Below are positions 1 to 7,235 of a DNA stretch of 16,075 nucleotides, piece after piece. The number at the start of each line of letters is the position of its first letter. Position 1 is the first letter of the stretch. Below the pieces are notes generated by a model. It ran no database searches, was not told where the DNA came from, and was given only the letters and a program-made list of their open reading frames with translations. Source of the stretch: Phototrophicales bacterium (lineage in GTDB: Bacteria; Chloroflexota; Anaerolineae; Aggregatilineales; Phototrophicaceae). The position numbers and the translations under genes were made by a program. The stretch is taken from positions 1 through 16,075 of the forward strand of contig PGTJ01000024.1 of assembly GCA_002794515.1 (NCBI GenBank), written 5' to 3'.

Positions 1-1
1 G

Positions 2-3000
2 GTTGATCAATTAAACCGCATCTTTGAATTGGGTCACTTTTTTCAATCGAATACCGACCCCATCAGCATCTTAGAGGCGATTGCCTATAGTGTGCAACAA
101 AGTGTGGGCTTTGATGTGGTCGTCATGACCATGATTGACCCCGAAACCAACACCTTGTCACGGGTGGCTCAGGCGGGGATTCCGGTCGATATTTTTGAAG
201 CTAGCAAACGTCATGTCATCACCACGACTTCGTTGAATCAAATCCTCAAATCAGAATATCGCATCAGCGAGTCGTATTTCTTCCCGCTCGAAGAGGTGGC
301 GCAATGGCATCATCCAGATATGAAGGTGTTCACCACCCAATTTGAAGGCAATCGCACCCTCGACTTAGGCAGTGGACGGGCGTGGCGTGATGGCGATGTC
401 TTCCTTGTGACCATGTTGGGACCATCGGGCAATATCATCGGCGTGATGGCGCTTGATCGCCCACACGATAATCGTCGCCCCGACAGAGGCACGGTTGAGG
501 TACTCGAAATTTTCGCCAATCAAGCGGCATCGACTATCGAAAATACGCGCTTATATTTGGCGAGTGTCCAAAGTGCCGAACAAGAAGCCCGTCTGAACGA
601 AATGATGGAATCGGTTTCTAAATCGTTAGATATTGAAGATATTGTGCGCTCGGTGGCAGGTGGCACAGCCCGCTTACTGCCGTTTAGTCGGATGAATGTT
701 GCTTTGCTCAATGTTGATGATACCGCCTTTGAGTTGTTTAATGTTACCGCCAATCATGATGCGACATTCACCATCTCCCGCGAATCGCTTCCGACACTGG
801 GTAATACCGCCATGAGCCGTACCTATCGGGAACGCAATGATTATCTGTATCTGACCAGTCAAGACCCCGAATGGCTGGTTTATGATGATTTGCGAGAGTG
901 GAAAGCATATGGCGAAAAAGGTGCATTGGTGTTGCCTTTGCTCACTGGTGGTGAGGCATTAGGGATTATCCATATCGGCATAGACCACGATAACTCGCGC
1001 CAATTGGCTGAAAATCGGGGCTTGCTCAAGCGTATGGCGCAATTGGTCGCTAGCACCATCCAAAATGCGCGATTATTCGACCAAGCTGTTAATCTACAAG
1101 TGTTGAACGAGTCGGTGGTCGAGTCTATTCAACAAGGTATTGTGGTATTAGATAACAATGCTCGTATCATCACCATCAACGGCTTCATGATCGACCGCTA
1201 TAAGTGGGGGACAGATGCCAAAGGGCAAGATTTCTTCACCTATCGCCCACAAACCGCGCAAGAGTTGCATATCGAAATTCAAATTGTTCTCACCGAAGGT
1301 CTCCCCCAGAGCAAGAAAAATCAGATTTCTAATCGGGATGATGGCTCATTGCTTGTGACCAACTTTTACATTTATCCATTGCGCTTTGGCTTCACTGTGC
1401 GCGGGGCGGTCATCCTCGTAGAAGATGTGACCGAACAAGCCAAACTCGAACAGGCGATGGAATCGCGTGCCAATCAATTGAGCGCCCTCACCGAAGTGTC
1501 ATCGCGCATTACATCATCGCTCGAACGTGATGAAGTGGTGCAATTGGCGCTCGAAGAAATGGCGTGGCTCATCCCCTATGACACCATGACCCTTTGGCGA
1601 CGCAACGGCTCGTATTTGGTTATGGAAGGCTCGACAGAAGAGCCGATTGAGGCTGTCCGTAAGCGTAATTTCCGCTTTTTATTTGGTGATTATGAGATTG
1701 TTCAGACATTGGTCGAGACGCAACGGGTGGTTGTCAGCGAAAATCCGACCCTGCCCGAAGGGATTTATGATTATCCACCATCTAGTTGGATGGGTGTACC
1801 TCTGGTTAATCAGGGGCATGTGGTCGGTATTTTGATGTTGGCGAGTCGCCTTAAACATGCGTATGAGAGCAAATCTGACCAGAATATCGCCTCGGCTTTC
1901 GCCAGCCAAGTGGCAATTGCTCTGGCAAATGCTGAATTATTCCAACAGACCTTTGATCGTACTGCCGAATTGGGGACATTGCTCGAAGCGGCGCAAGCCA
2001 CATCACAAACCACCGAACTTGAGGCGGTATTCCGTACGGTGGTGGAATTGATGTTTAATCAGATGGAGATGGATCACTGCGTCATCATGACGTGGGATGA
2101 GGTGGATAATCGCCTAGAGGTGCAATTCGAGATGCGCCGTGGCGACCCAGAAAACACCAATCGGAATCGTGGTGTGCAGTATTCGCTCGACCAATATCCC
2201 GCCAAGATGCGTGCCTTGCGTGATCGCGAGGTGGTGGTTATCACCCGTAATGATGTGAACAGTCCTTATATCCGCGAAATCGAAGATATGGAATCATATG
2301 GCGACACGGTACGGATGCTCGTACCGTTGGTCGTGCGCGAACAATCACGCGGGCTAATTCAACTCGGTCAATTCACCGAAGAACGCATGGTCACGCAACA
2401 AAAAGTGCGCCTTGCACGGGCGTTGGGCGCTCAGGTGGCGCTGGGTATCGAAAATGCTCGTCTATCCGAAGAAACACGCGCCCACTTGGAAGAGTCGCTC
2501 ATCATTAATGAACTCAGTCGTACAATTTCGAGTACGCTAGATATTCAAGATATGTTCACCATCATCCGCGATCAATTGCCCAGCGTGGTAGGCGCGAATG
2601 AATTGTATATCGCAATCAAAAACCCCACAACAAGTGATATCGAATTCCCGATGGCAGTACGGAATGGTGAATCTTATCAAATTCCTGCACGCCCGTATGG
2701 TGATGATGAGGTGTCGTTCATCATCAAAAATCGTCGCCCATTGAATTTGGGGGCAGGCTATTATTCACCAGATGAATTGCGACGCAGTTTGGGTATCACC
2801 AATAATGAGGGCGATGTTCGCAGTTATCTGGGTGTGCCGATTGAGGCTGGTGACGAAGTTTATGGTGTGTTGGCGGTGCGTGATACCCAACGGACACGCG
2901 CCTTCACCATCAATGAGCAACGTATTTTGCAAACCGTTGGCTCGCAATTGGGTGTTGCCATCCAAAATGCCCGCCTATTCCAACAAGTACGTGGTTTTGC

Positions 3001-4717
3001 CGATGATTTGAATAAGCTGGTGGCGCTCCGCACGGCTGAACTCGAAAGTGAGCGCGACCGCATCGACACCCTCTATCAAATCACATCCGAATTGGCGCGC
3101 ACGTTGGATATGGAACGGCTGATGCCGCGGGCGCTCGGCATGGTTGCCAAAGCGGTGAATGCCCATGACGGTGTGATCATGCAACTCGATTTGATGACCG
3201 ACCAGCTCTATAGCCGCGCCGCGCTCAATCCGCATTCGCTCATCGAAAATCCTGATGGTGGTCATGCCACACATCCCGCAGAGCGTGTGGCACGCTGGTT
3301 GATTGAAGAAGATGAGCATGTCGCCATTGTCGAAGATTTGCATCAGACCGATTTTTGGGATATGAATGAGATTGGCGCAGAAGAATGGCGAAGCGCATTG
3401 GCGGTCGCCCTCGAAGCCAACGAAGAATTGCTCGGTGTGATGGTCTTCCTCAGTCGGGATGTGAAGGCGTTTGATGAGGCGCATGTGCGGTTGATGGTCG
3501 CCGCCGCCAACCAAGTGGCATCATCCATCAATAATGCCGAATTGTACAAGATGATTCGGGAACAAGCAGAACGGCTTGGCGCATTGCTCCGTGCTGAACA
3601 AGAAGAAGCCGATAAAAATAAAGCTATCCTCGAAGGCATTGCCGATGGTGTGGTTGTGACCGATGTAGAAGGCAAAATCATCGAATTTAATGTGGCGGCA
3701 GAACGCATTTTGCGGATGCCCCGCTCAGAAGCACGCGGTCAATTGCTCAGTGCGCTCACTGGTGTTCATGGCGCGACCGCGCATACCTGGGCGCAAGCAC
3801 TCGAAAGTCGCTTGCTCGATCCCAATTTCGATAGTTCGGGGCAATATCTGGATGAACGGATTGAGTTGGGCGATCGCATCGTCAGTGTGCATCTCTCCCC
3901 TGTGTATACTGGCGAGAAATTCTTAGGTACGGTGTCGGTGTTCCGCGATATCACCCGCGAAGTCGAGGCAGAACGCAGTAAGAGCCAATTTATCTCGAAT
4001 GTGTCGCATGAATTTCGCACACCCCTCACACCTATCAAGGGTTATTTGGATATACTCCTAGTTGGTGCGGCAGGTGATTTAGCCGATATGCAAAAGATGT
4101 GGCTGAATATTATTAAAGATAATGTCACCCGCCTGACGCAGTTGGTCGAAGATGTGTTGAATATCTCGAAGATTGATGCCGGGCGTGAAAAATTGGCATT
4201 GATCGACCTCGATCTCAATGAGACCATGAAAGGGGTCATTGCCGAATTATTGGCACGTCCATCGCATCAGAATAAACATTTCACCATCAACTTTGAACCC
4301 GATGTCACCTTGCCTGTTATCCAAGCCGATGTCGATAAAATCACCCGTGCTTTATCTAACGTGGTCGATAATGCCTTTAATTACACCCGTCGTGGTGGTA
4401 CGATAAATATTAGCATTGCCCCCACGATGGAAGGCGAGCATGTGCTTGTCACCGTGCAAGATACCGGTGTGGGCATTCCCGAAGATTTCCGCGACCGTGT
4501 ATGGCGACGGTTTGAACGCCACGAAGAAACTGCCGTCAATATGGATGTGGCGGGTACGGGGCTTGGGTTGCCAATTGTCAAAGAATTGGTCGAAATGCAC
4601 GGTGGCAAAGTATGGTTTGAATCGGAAGTGGGTGTTGGCACGACATTTTATATCTCGTTGCCCATAAAACAACCCGACTATATCACAGCAAATTCGGCAA
4701 TTGCCAGAAAGAATTGA
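2..4717 (+). CDS. Multi-GAF/PAS hybrid-sensor histidine kinase, 5' end outside the window
   Basis: This is a soluble sensor histidine kinase that would autophosphorylate on histidine and pass phosphate to the regulator encoded next. The reading frame is open from base 2 with no stop, so the start lies upstream; the TTG at 29 is probably internal. In order I see six GAF-like modules (roughly bases 2-560, 570-1090, 1480-1940, 1960-2470, 2490-2990 and 3060-3550), five or six of them closing with a variant of the helix motif N-A-R/E-L-F/Y. Two PAS-like domains lie at about 1100-1450 and 3600-3960, and a coiled-coil linker at about 2995-3100. The HisKA H-box reads SHEFRTPLTPIKGYLD, with the phospho-accepting His at 4007-4009. 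The HATPase has an N-box (Asn at 4370), a G1 box DTGVGIP (Asp at 4460) and a G2 box GTGLGL (4553). No membrane segment is visible. All catalytic motifs look intact. The ligands of the GAF domains cannot be read from sequence, and I saw no certain bilin-binding cysteine motif. Confidence 0.93.
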   Translation, partial: VDQLNRIFELGHFFQSNTDPISILEAIAYSVQQSVGFDVVVMTMIDPETNTLSRVAQAGIPVDIFEASKRHVITTTSLNQILKSEYRISESYFFPLEEVAQWHHPDMKVFTTQFEGNRTLDLGSGRAWRDGDVFLVTMLGPSGNIIGVMALDRPHDNRRPDRGTVEVLEIFANQAASTIENTRLYLASVQSAEQEARLNEMMESVSKSLDIEDIVRSVAGGTARLLPFSRMNVALLNVDDTAFELFNVTANHDATFTISRESLPTLGNTAMSRTYRERNDYLYLTSQDPEWLVYDDLREWKAYGEKGALVLPLLTGGEALGIIHIGIDHDNSRQLAENRGLLKRMAQLVASTIQNARLFDQAVNLQVLNESVVESIQQGIVVLDNNARIITINGFMIDRYKWGTDAKGQDFFTYRPQTAQELHIEIQIVLTEGLPQSKKNQISNRDDGSLLVTNFYIYPLRFGFTVRGAVILVEDVTEQAKLEQAMESRANQLSALTEVSSRITSSLERDEVVQLALEEMAWLIPYDTMTLWRRNGSYLVMEGSTEEPIEAVRKRNFRFLFGDYEIVQTLVETQRVVVSENPTLPEGIYDYPPSSWMGVPLVNQGHVVGILMLASRLKHAYESKSDQNIASAFASQVAIALANAELFQQTFDRTAELGTLLEAAQATSQTTELEAVFRTVVELMFNQMEMDHCVIMTWDEVDNRLEVQFEMRRGDPENTNRNRGVQYSLDQYPAKMRALRDREVVVITRNDVNSPYIREIEDMESYGDTVRMLVPLVVREQSRGLIQLGQFTEERMVTQQKVRLARALGAQVALGIENARLSEETRAHLEESLIINELSRTISSTLDIQDMFTIIRDQLPSVVGANELYIAIKNPTTSDIEFPMAVRNGESYQIPARPYGDDEVSFIIKNRRPLNLGAGYYSPDELRRSLGITNNEGDVRSYLGVPIEAGDEVYGVLAVRDTQRTRAFTINEQRILQTVGSQLGVAIQNARLFQQVRGFADDLNKLVALRTAELESERDRIDTLYQITSELARTLDMERLMPRALGMVAKAVNAHDGVIMQLDLMTDQLYSRAALNPHSLIENPDGGHATHPAERVARWLIEEDEHVAIVEDLHQTDFWDMNEIGAEEWRSALAVALEANEELLGVMVFLSRDVKAFDEAHVRLMVAAANQVASSINNAELYKMIREQAERLGALLRAEQEEADKNKAILEGIADGVVVTDVEGKIIEFNVAAERILRMPRSEARGQLLSALTGVHGATAHTWAQALESRLLDPNFDSSGQYLDERIELGDRIVSVHLSPVYTGEKFLGTVSVFRDITREVEAERSKSQFISNVSHEFRTPLTPIKGYLDILLVGAAGDLADMQKMWLNIIKDNVTRLTQLVEDVLNISKIDAGREKLALIDLDLNETMKGVIAELLARPSHQNKHFTINFEPDVTLPVIQADVDKITRALSNVVDNAFNYTRRGGTINISIAPTMEGEHVLVTVQDTGVGIPEDFRDRVWRRFERHEETAVNMDVAGTGLGLPIVKELVEMHGGKVWFESEVGVGTTFYISLPIKQPDYITANSAIARKN

Positions 4718-4726
4718 GTGAACATC

Positions 4727-5101
4727 ATGGCGAAGATCTTGATTGCAGAAGATGAACGCGACATTCGGGAATTGATTTCTTTCACATTGACTTTTGCAGG
4801 GCATGAGATTATTCAGGCGAGCAATGGCGCAGAGGCGGTCGACTTAGCGCCAAAAATCATGCCCGACCTCATCATGATGGATGTGCGGATGCCACGTATG
4901 ACGGGTTACGAGGCGTGTCGTGCCATCAAACAGATGGATTCGGTCAAACATATTCCAGTGGTGTTTTTATCTGCCAAAGGACAAGATGATGAGGTCACTG
5001 ATGCGATGGATGCGGGCGCGATGGATTATATCACCAAGCCCTTCTCGCCCACAGAACTCACAGAAAAAGTCGCATCGCTCCTCAAAAAAATCGGTGTATA
5101 A
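4727..5101 (+). CDS. Single-domain (CheY-like) response regulator
   Basis: A 124-residue stand-alone receiver domain that should accept phosphate from the adjacent kinase. The acidic pocket is E8-D9, the phospho-acceptor is D52 within LIMMDVRMP, the conserved Ser lies in VFLSAKGQ and the conserved Lys in YITKPF. Nothing follows the receiver, so there is no DNA-binding or enzymatic output domain. I chose ATG 4727 because it directly precedes the canonical beta-1 strand (MAKILIAEDE). GTG 4718, immediately after the kinase stop, is in frame and would add three residues. With the start only 9 bases after the kinase stop, the two genes are very probably co-transcribed and perhaps translationally coupled. 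The output is probably protein-protein or a phosphorelay. Confidence 0.93.
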   Translation: MAKILIAEDERDIRELISFTLTFAGHEIIQASNGAEAVDLAPKIMPDLIMMDVRMPRMTGYEACRAIKQMDSVKHIPVVFLSAKGQDDEVTDAMDAGAMDYITKPFSPTELTEKVASLLKKIGV

Positions 5102-5102
5102 T
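5097..5102 (+). promoter_or_regulatory. Possible internal -10 box (TATAAT) before the hydrolase gene
   Basis: A perfect TATAAT overlaps the stop codon of the response regulator and lies 24 bases before the next ATG. No good -35 hexamer is visible at normal spacing. It may give the hydrolase and thiN genes some transcription independent of the kinase, or it may be fortuitous. Confidence 0.3.
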
Positions 5103-5126
5103 TCGTTGAAGTAAAAGGTTTGTTAA

Positions 5127-6398
5127 ATGAGTGCCATCACGGTTGGCAGTGACTTAGTGCATTATGAAGTATTAGGACGGGGCGGAAGACCCGTTATCTT
5201 GGTTCATGGCTGGATTGGTTCATGGCGCTATTGGATTCCCACCATGCGCCAATTGCAATTGAAATATCGGGTATATGCCCTCGACTTGTTTGGTTTTGGC
5301 GATTCGAGCAAAAATCCAGAGCGCTATACCATCAACCAACAAATCGAATTGTTGGATGATTTCATGAAGCAGTTGGGTATCCCCAAAGCGGCAATTTTGG
5401 CACATGGCTTGGGGGCGCATGTGGCGATTGAATTCGCCAAACTCTATCCCGATAAAGTGGCACGGATGTTGTTGGTCAGCGCCCCGTTGTTCGATTCTGG
5501 CGATTTAGCCACGCGCATTCGCCCAGGACAAAAAATCCCACTCACATCAACTGTGATTGCCACCCCAACCCCCGTCGTCACGCCTGCGCCAAAGCCGAGT
5601 GTCTCTACATCGACATCCAATGTCCCAAAAACGACCGTCCCACCACCTCCAAATAACCCACCAAAATTGCCACCCGCGCACATCTTAAATAATCCCGAAC
5701 TCAATAAACCTGGGTCGGCGACCGATGCGACCATTGTCAGTCGTGCCAAAGACTTGCCCAAACTGCCCACAACTGATGATGATGGCGAGACCGAAATCCT
5801 CATCACTGCCGATAAATCATTATCAGACCCCACCGTTGTCAGCGCCAATCGGGACACAGTGGTCAATCCGAGTATGGTCATCGACCGCGATAAATTGCGT
5901 GAAGCGGCGATTGCCATCGCTAAATCCAGCGCCGAGAGCGAAAAACCCAATACCAAATCGAAAGATGATGCCCCCAATCCATTGCGCGATGCGCTCAGCC
6001 AGACCATGATGGATTTATTGGGGAGGTGCTTCAAAAAGTCAGATGCCGAATACGAAAAATTACAAGCCGATGTGACTAAATCAGATAATGCCGTCCTCAA
6101 ACAAAGCACAATCGGCTTTGATGCGGGCATGATGCTCGATACCATCCGCCTGCTCACCATGCCTGTCGTCTTGGTGCATGGCGAAGATGACCCCATCATC
6201 ACCGCGCCGACCGAAGCCGTGTGGGATTATCTGACCATTGAAAAAGAGGAACAAGTCTTGCCTGTGCCAATGGCGAGTGTGCGTCACTTTCCCATGTTAG
6301 AAAGCGAGACATTTCAACGCTTGGTCGGCATGTTCTTAGAAACACCTGATATTAGCAAAATTGAACTCAAGGAGCGTTGGCGCAGACGCTCACGCTAA
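5127..6398 (+). CDS. Alpha/beta-hydrolase fold protein lacking the nucleophile serine, with Pro/Thr-rich insertion
   Basis: The protein has 423 residues; typical members have about 260-300. The N-terminal half matches the alpha/beta-hydrolase core: oxyanion-hole motif VHGWIGS, DLFGFGDS, and the nucleophile-elbow helix. At the elbow, where G-x-S-x-G is expected, the sequence is AHGLGA, so the nucleophile position is Gly94 (GGC, bases 5406-5408), one base from Ser AGC. The other two triad members are present: Asp355 in HGEDDP and His387 in RHFPMLE. The lid region (about residues 135-300) is a low-complexity stretch rich in Pro, Thr, Ser and Asp, followed by a short helical part that rejoins the core. 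A Shine-Dalgarno AAAGG (5114-5118), 8 bases before the ATG, supports the start. It lies between the response regulator and thiN, probably in one operon. It may be a non-catalytic binding protein. The fold is well supported; no substrate can be assigned. Confidence 0.85.
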   Translation: MSAITVGSDLVHYEVLGRGGRPVILVHGWIGSWRYWIPTMRQLQLKYRVYALDLFGFGDSSKNPERYTINQQIELLDDFMKQLGIPKAAILAHGLGAHVAIEFAKLYPDKVARMLLVSAPLFDSGDLATRIRPGQKIPLTSTVIATPTPVVTPAPKPSVSTSTSNVPKTTVPPPPNNPPKLPPAHILNNPELNKPGSATDATIVSRAKDLPKLPTTDDDGETEILITADKSLSDPTVVSANRDTVVNPSMVIDRDKLREAAIAIAKSSAESEKPNTKSKDDAPNPLRDALSQTMMDLLGRCFKKSDAEYEKLQADVTKSDNAVLKQSTIGFDAGMMLDTIRLLTMPVVLVHGEDDPIITAPTEAVWDYLTIEKEEQVLPVPMASVRHFPMLESETFQRLVGMFLETPDISKIELKERWRRRSR

Positions 6399-6406
6399 AA
6401 ATCATC

Positions 6407-7066
6407 ATGACTACTCGCCAAGCCCTGATTTTTGCCAACGGTGAACCCGCCGATGGCACGATGGTGCGACTCGCGCTCGCACAAGCCATGACCCCCACGG
6501 TCATCGCCGCCGATGGGGGGGTTCGTGTGGCACATGTTTTTGATATGCCCGTGCATGTCGTCATTGGTGATATGGATTCGCTCCCCACAGATGAACAAAT
6601 GCGCCTGCATGATGGGCATGTCCAATTTATCACCCATCCGCCCGAAAAAGATTTCACTGACCTCGAACTCGCCCTGATGTATGCCATCGAACAAGGATTT
6701 TCGTGGATTCGCATTATCGGCGCGATTGGCAATCGCTTCGACCAAACACTCGCCAATGTCTATCTCATGGCATTGCCTATACTCGCCTCGTGTGATGTGG
6801 CAATTGTCTCTGGTGAGCAATTTTTGCGTCTGTTGCGTGTGGGCGATAATCATCTTGAGGGGCAAATTGGCGACACCTTGTCGCTCATCCCATTGGGCGG
6901 TGCTGTCGAACGCATCCGCACACACGGGTTACAATATCCCCTGCGTGATGAAACTTTGCACTTCGGACCCGCGCGCGGTGTGAGCAATGTGTTCATATCT
7001 CCGCATGTCATAATCTCTGTGGGCAAGGGGCAATTGCTGGCTATTCATACACGCGGTCGGGCATGA
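6407..7066 (+). CDS. thiN: Thiamine pyrophosphokinase
   Basis: Transfers pyrophosphate from ATP to thiamine to make thiamine diphosphate in the cytoplasm; it serves salvage of imported or recycled thiamine. The 219 residues carry the family signatures in order: AADGG (34-38), GDMDS (54-58, metal and pyrophosphate binding), EKDFTDLE (80-87) and GAIGNRFDQTLAN (105-117), then a C-terminal beta-rich thiamine-binding part. Length is normal for bacterial TPK (about 210-220). I chose ATG 6407, eight bases after the hydrolase stop. A TTG at 6377 in the same frame would overlap the upstream gene, and the AAGGAG before it (6369-6374) sits too close to serve that start. There is no Shine-Dalgarno before 6407, so coupling to the hydrolase is likely. 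I see no TPP riboswitch upstream, as expected for an operon-internal gene. Confidence 0.92.
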   Translation: MTTRQALIFANGEPADGTMVRLALAQAMTPTVIAADGGVRVAHVFDMPVHVVIGDMDSLPTDEQMRLHDGHVQFITHPPEKDFTDLELALMYAIEQGFSWIRIIGAIGNRFDQTLANVYLMALPILASCDVAIVSGEQFLRLLRVGDNHLEGQIGDTLSLIPLGGAVERIRTHGLQYPLRDETLHFGPARGVSNVFISPHVIISVGKGQLLAIHTRGRA

Positions 7067-7086
7067 GCATTCATATATGCGTCTAT

Positions 7087-7130
7087 TGACATTTGTCATA
7101 TAAAAACACTCATTTTTCTCATAGAAAAAT
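7087..7130. promoter_or_regulatory. Two small inverted repeats in the AT-rich gap after thiN
   Basis: TGACA-TT-TGTCA (7087-7098) is a perfect 5-bp inverted repeat that also contains a TTGACA hexamer (7086-7091). It is followed by an 8-bp perfect stem, ATTTTTCT / AGAAAAAT, at 7112-7130 with a 3-base loop. They could be a weak terminator for the thiN operon or operator elements for the downstream transporter gene. Function is not established. Confidence 0.35.
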
Positions 7131-7164
7131 CTATAGAAATCTATAAAAAATTATGTAAAATAGT

Positions 7165-7188
7165 GGACATGATATCGATTTGATGTCC
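7165..7188. promoter_or_regulatory. Interrupted palindrome GGACAT-N12-ATGTCC followed by TTTT
   Basis: The arms GGACAT (7165-7170) and ATGTCC (7183-7188) share their centre with an inner ATCGAT (7174-7179). The right arm is followed by TTTTA. It can be read as an operator for a dimeric regulator or as a weak intrinsic terminator for the upstream operon. Its arm sequence resembles that of the palindrome at 7214-7235. Confidence 0.45.
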
Positions 7189-7213
7189 TTTTACCACAAA
7201 TGCTTGATAAGAT

Positions 7214-7235
7214 AGGACACGTCATGACGTGTCCT
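7214..7235. promoter_or_regulatory. Perfect 22-bp palindrome at the start of the PucC-family gene
   Basis: The left arm AGGACACGTCA (7214-7224) is the exact reverse complement of the right arm TGACGTGTCCT (7225-7235), followed by TTTAT. It contains the best Shine-Dalgarno (AGGA, 7214-7217) and ATG (7224-7226) for the transporter. In RNA it could hide the ribosome site; in DNA it could be an operator. Presence of the palindrome is certain; the role is not. Confidence 0.55.

Noticed and set aside
29..31. TTG at 29 as the start of the histidine kinase
   Set aside because: The frame is open back to base 2 and the upstream residues continue the same helix, so the real start is outside the window.
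2975..3514. 179-codon minus-strand open frame inside the histidine kinase
   Set aside because: It lies antisense to well-conserved GAF sequence and has no domain signature or ribosome site.
5444..6202. 252-codon open frame on the minus strand inside the hydrolase-like gene
   Set aside because: Its product is Ser/Val/Gly-rich with no recognisable domain and mirrors the Pro/Thr-rich insertion on the other strand; no ribosome site or promoter supports it.
6340..6407. TPP riboswitch before thiN
   Set aside because: The gene begins 8 bases after the preceding stop, and no conserved TPP-aptamer core such as CUGAGA is present nearby.
7087..7235. PpsR/CrtJ-type photosynthesis operator (TGT-N12-ACA)
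   Set aside because: The visible repeats have the opposite arm order (ACA...TGT) or a different spacing.
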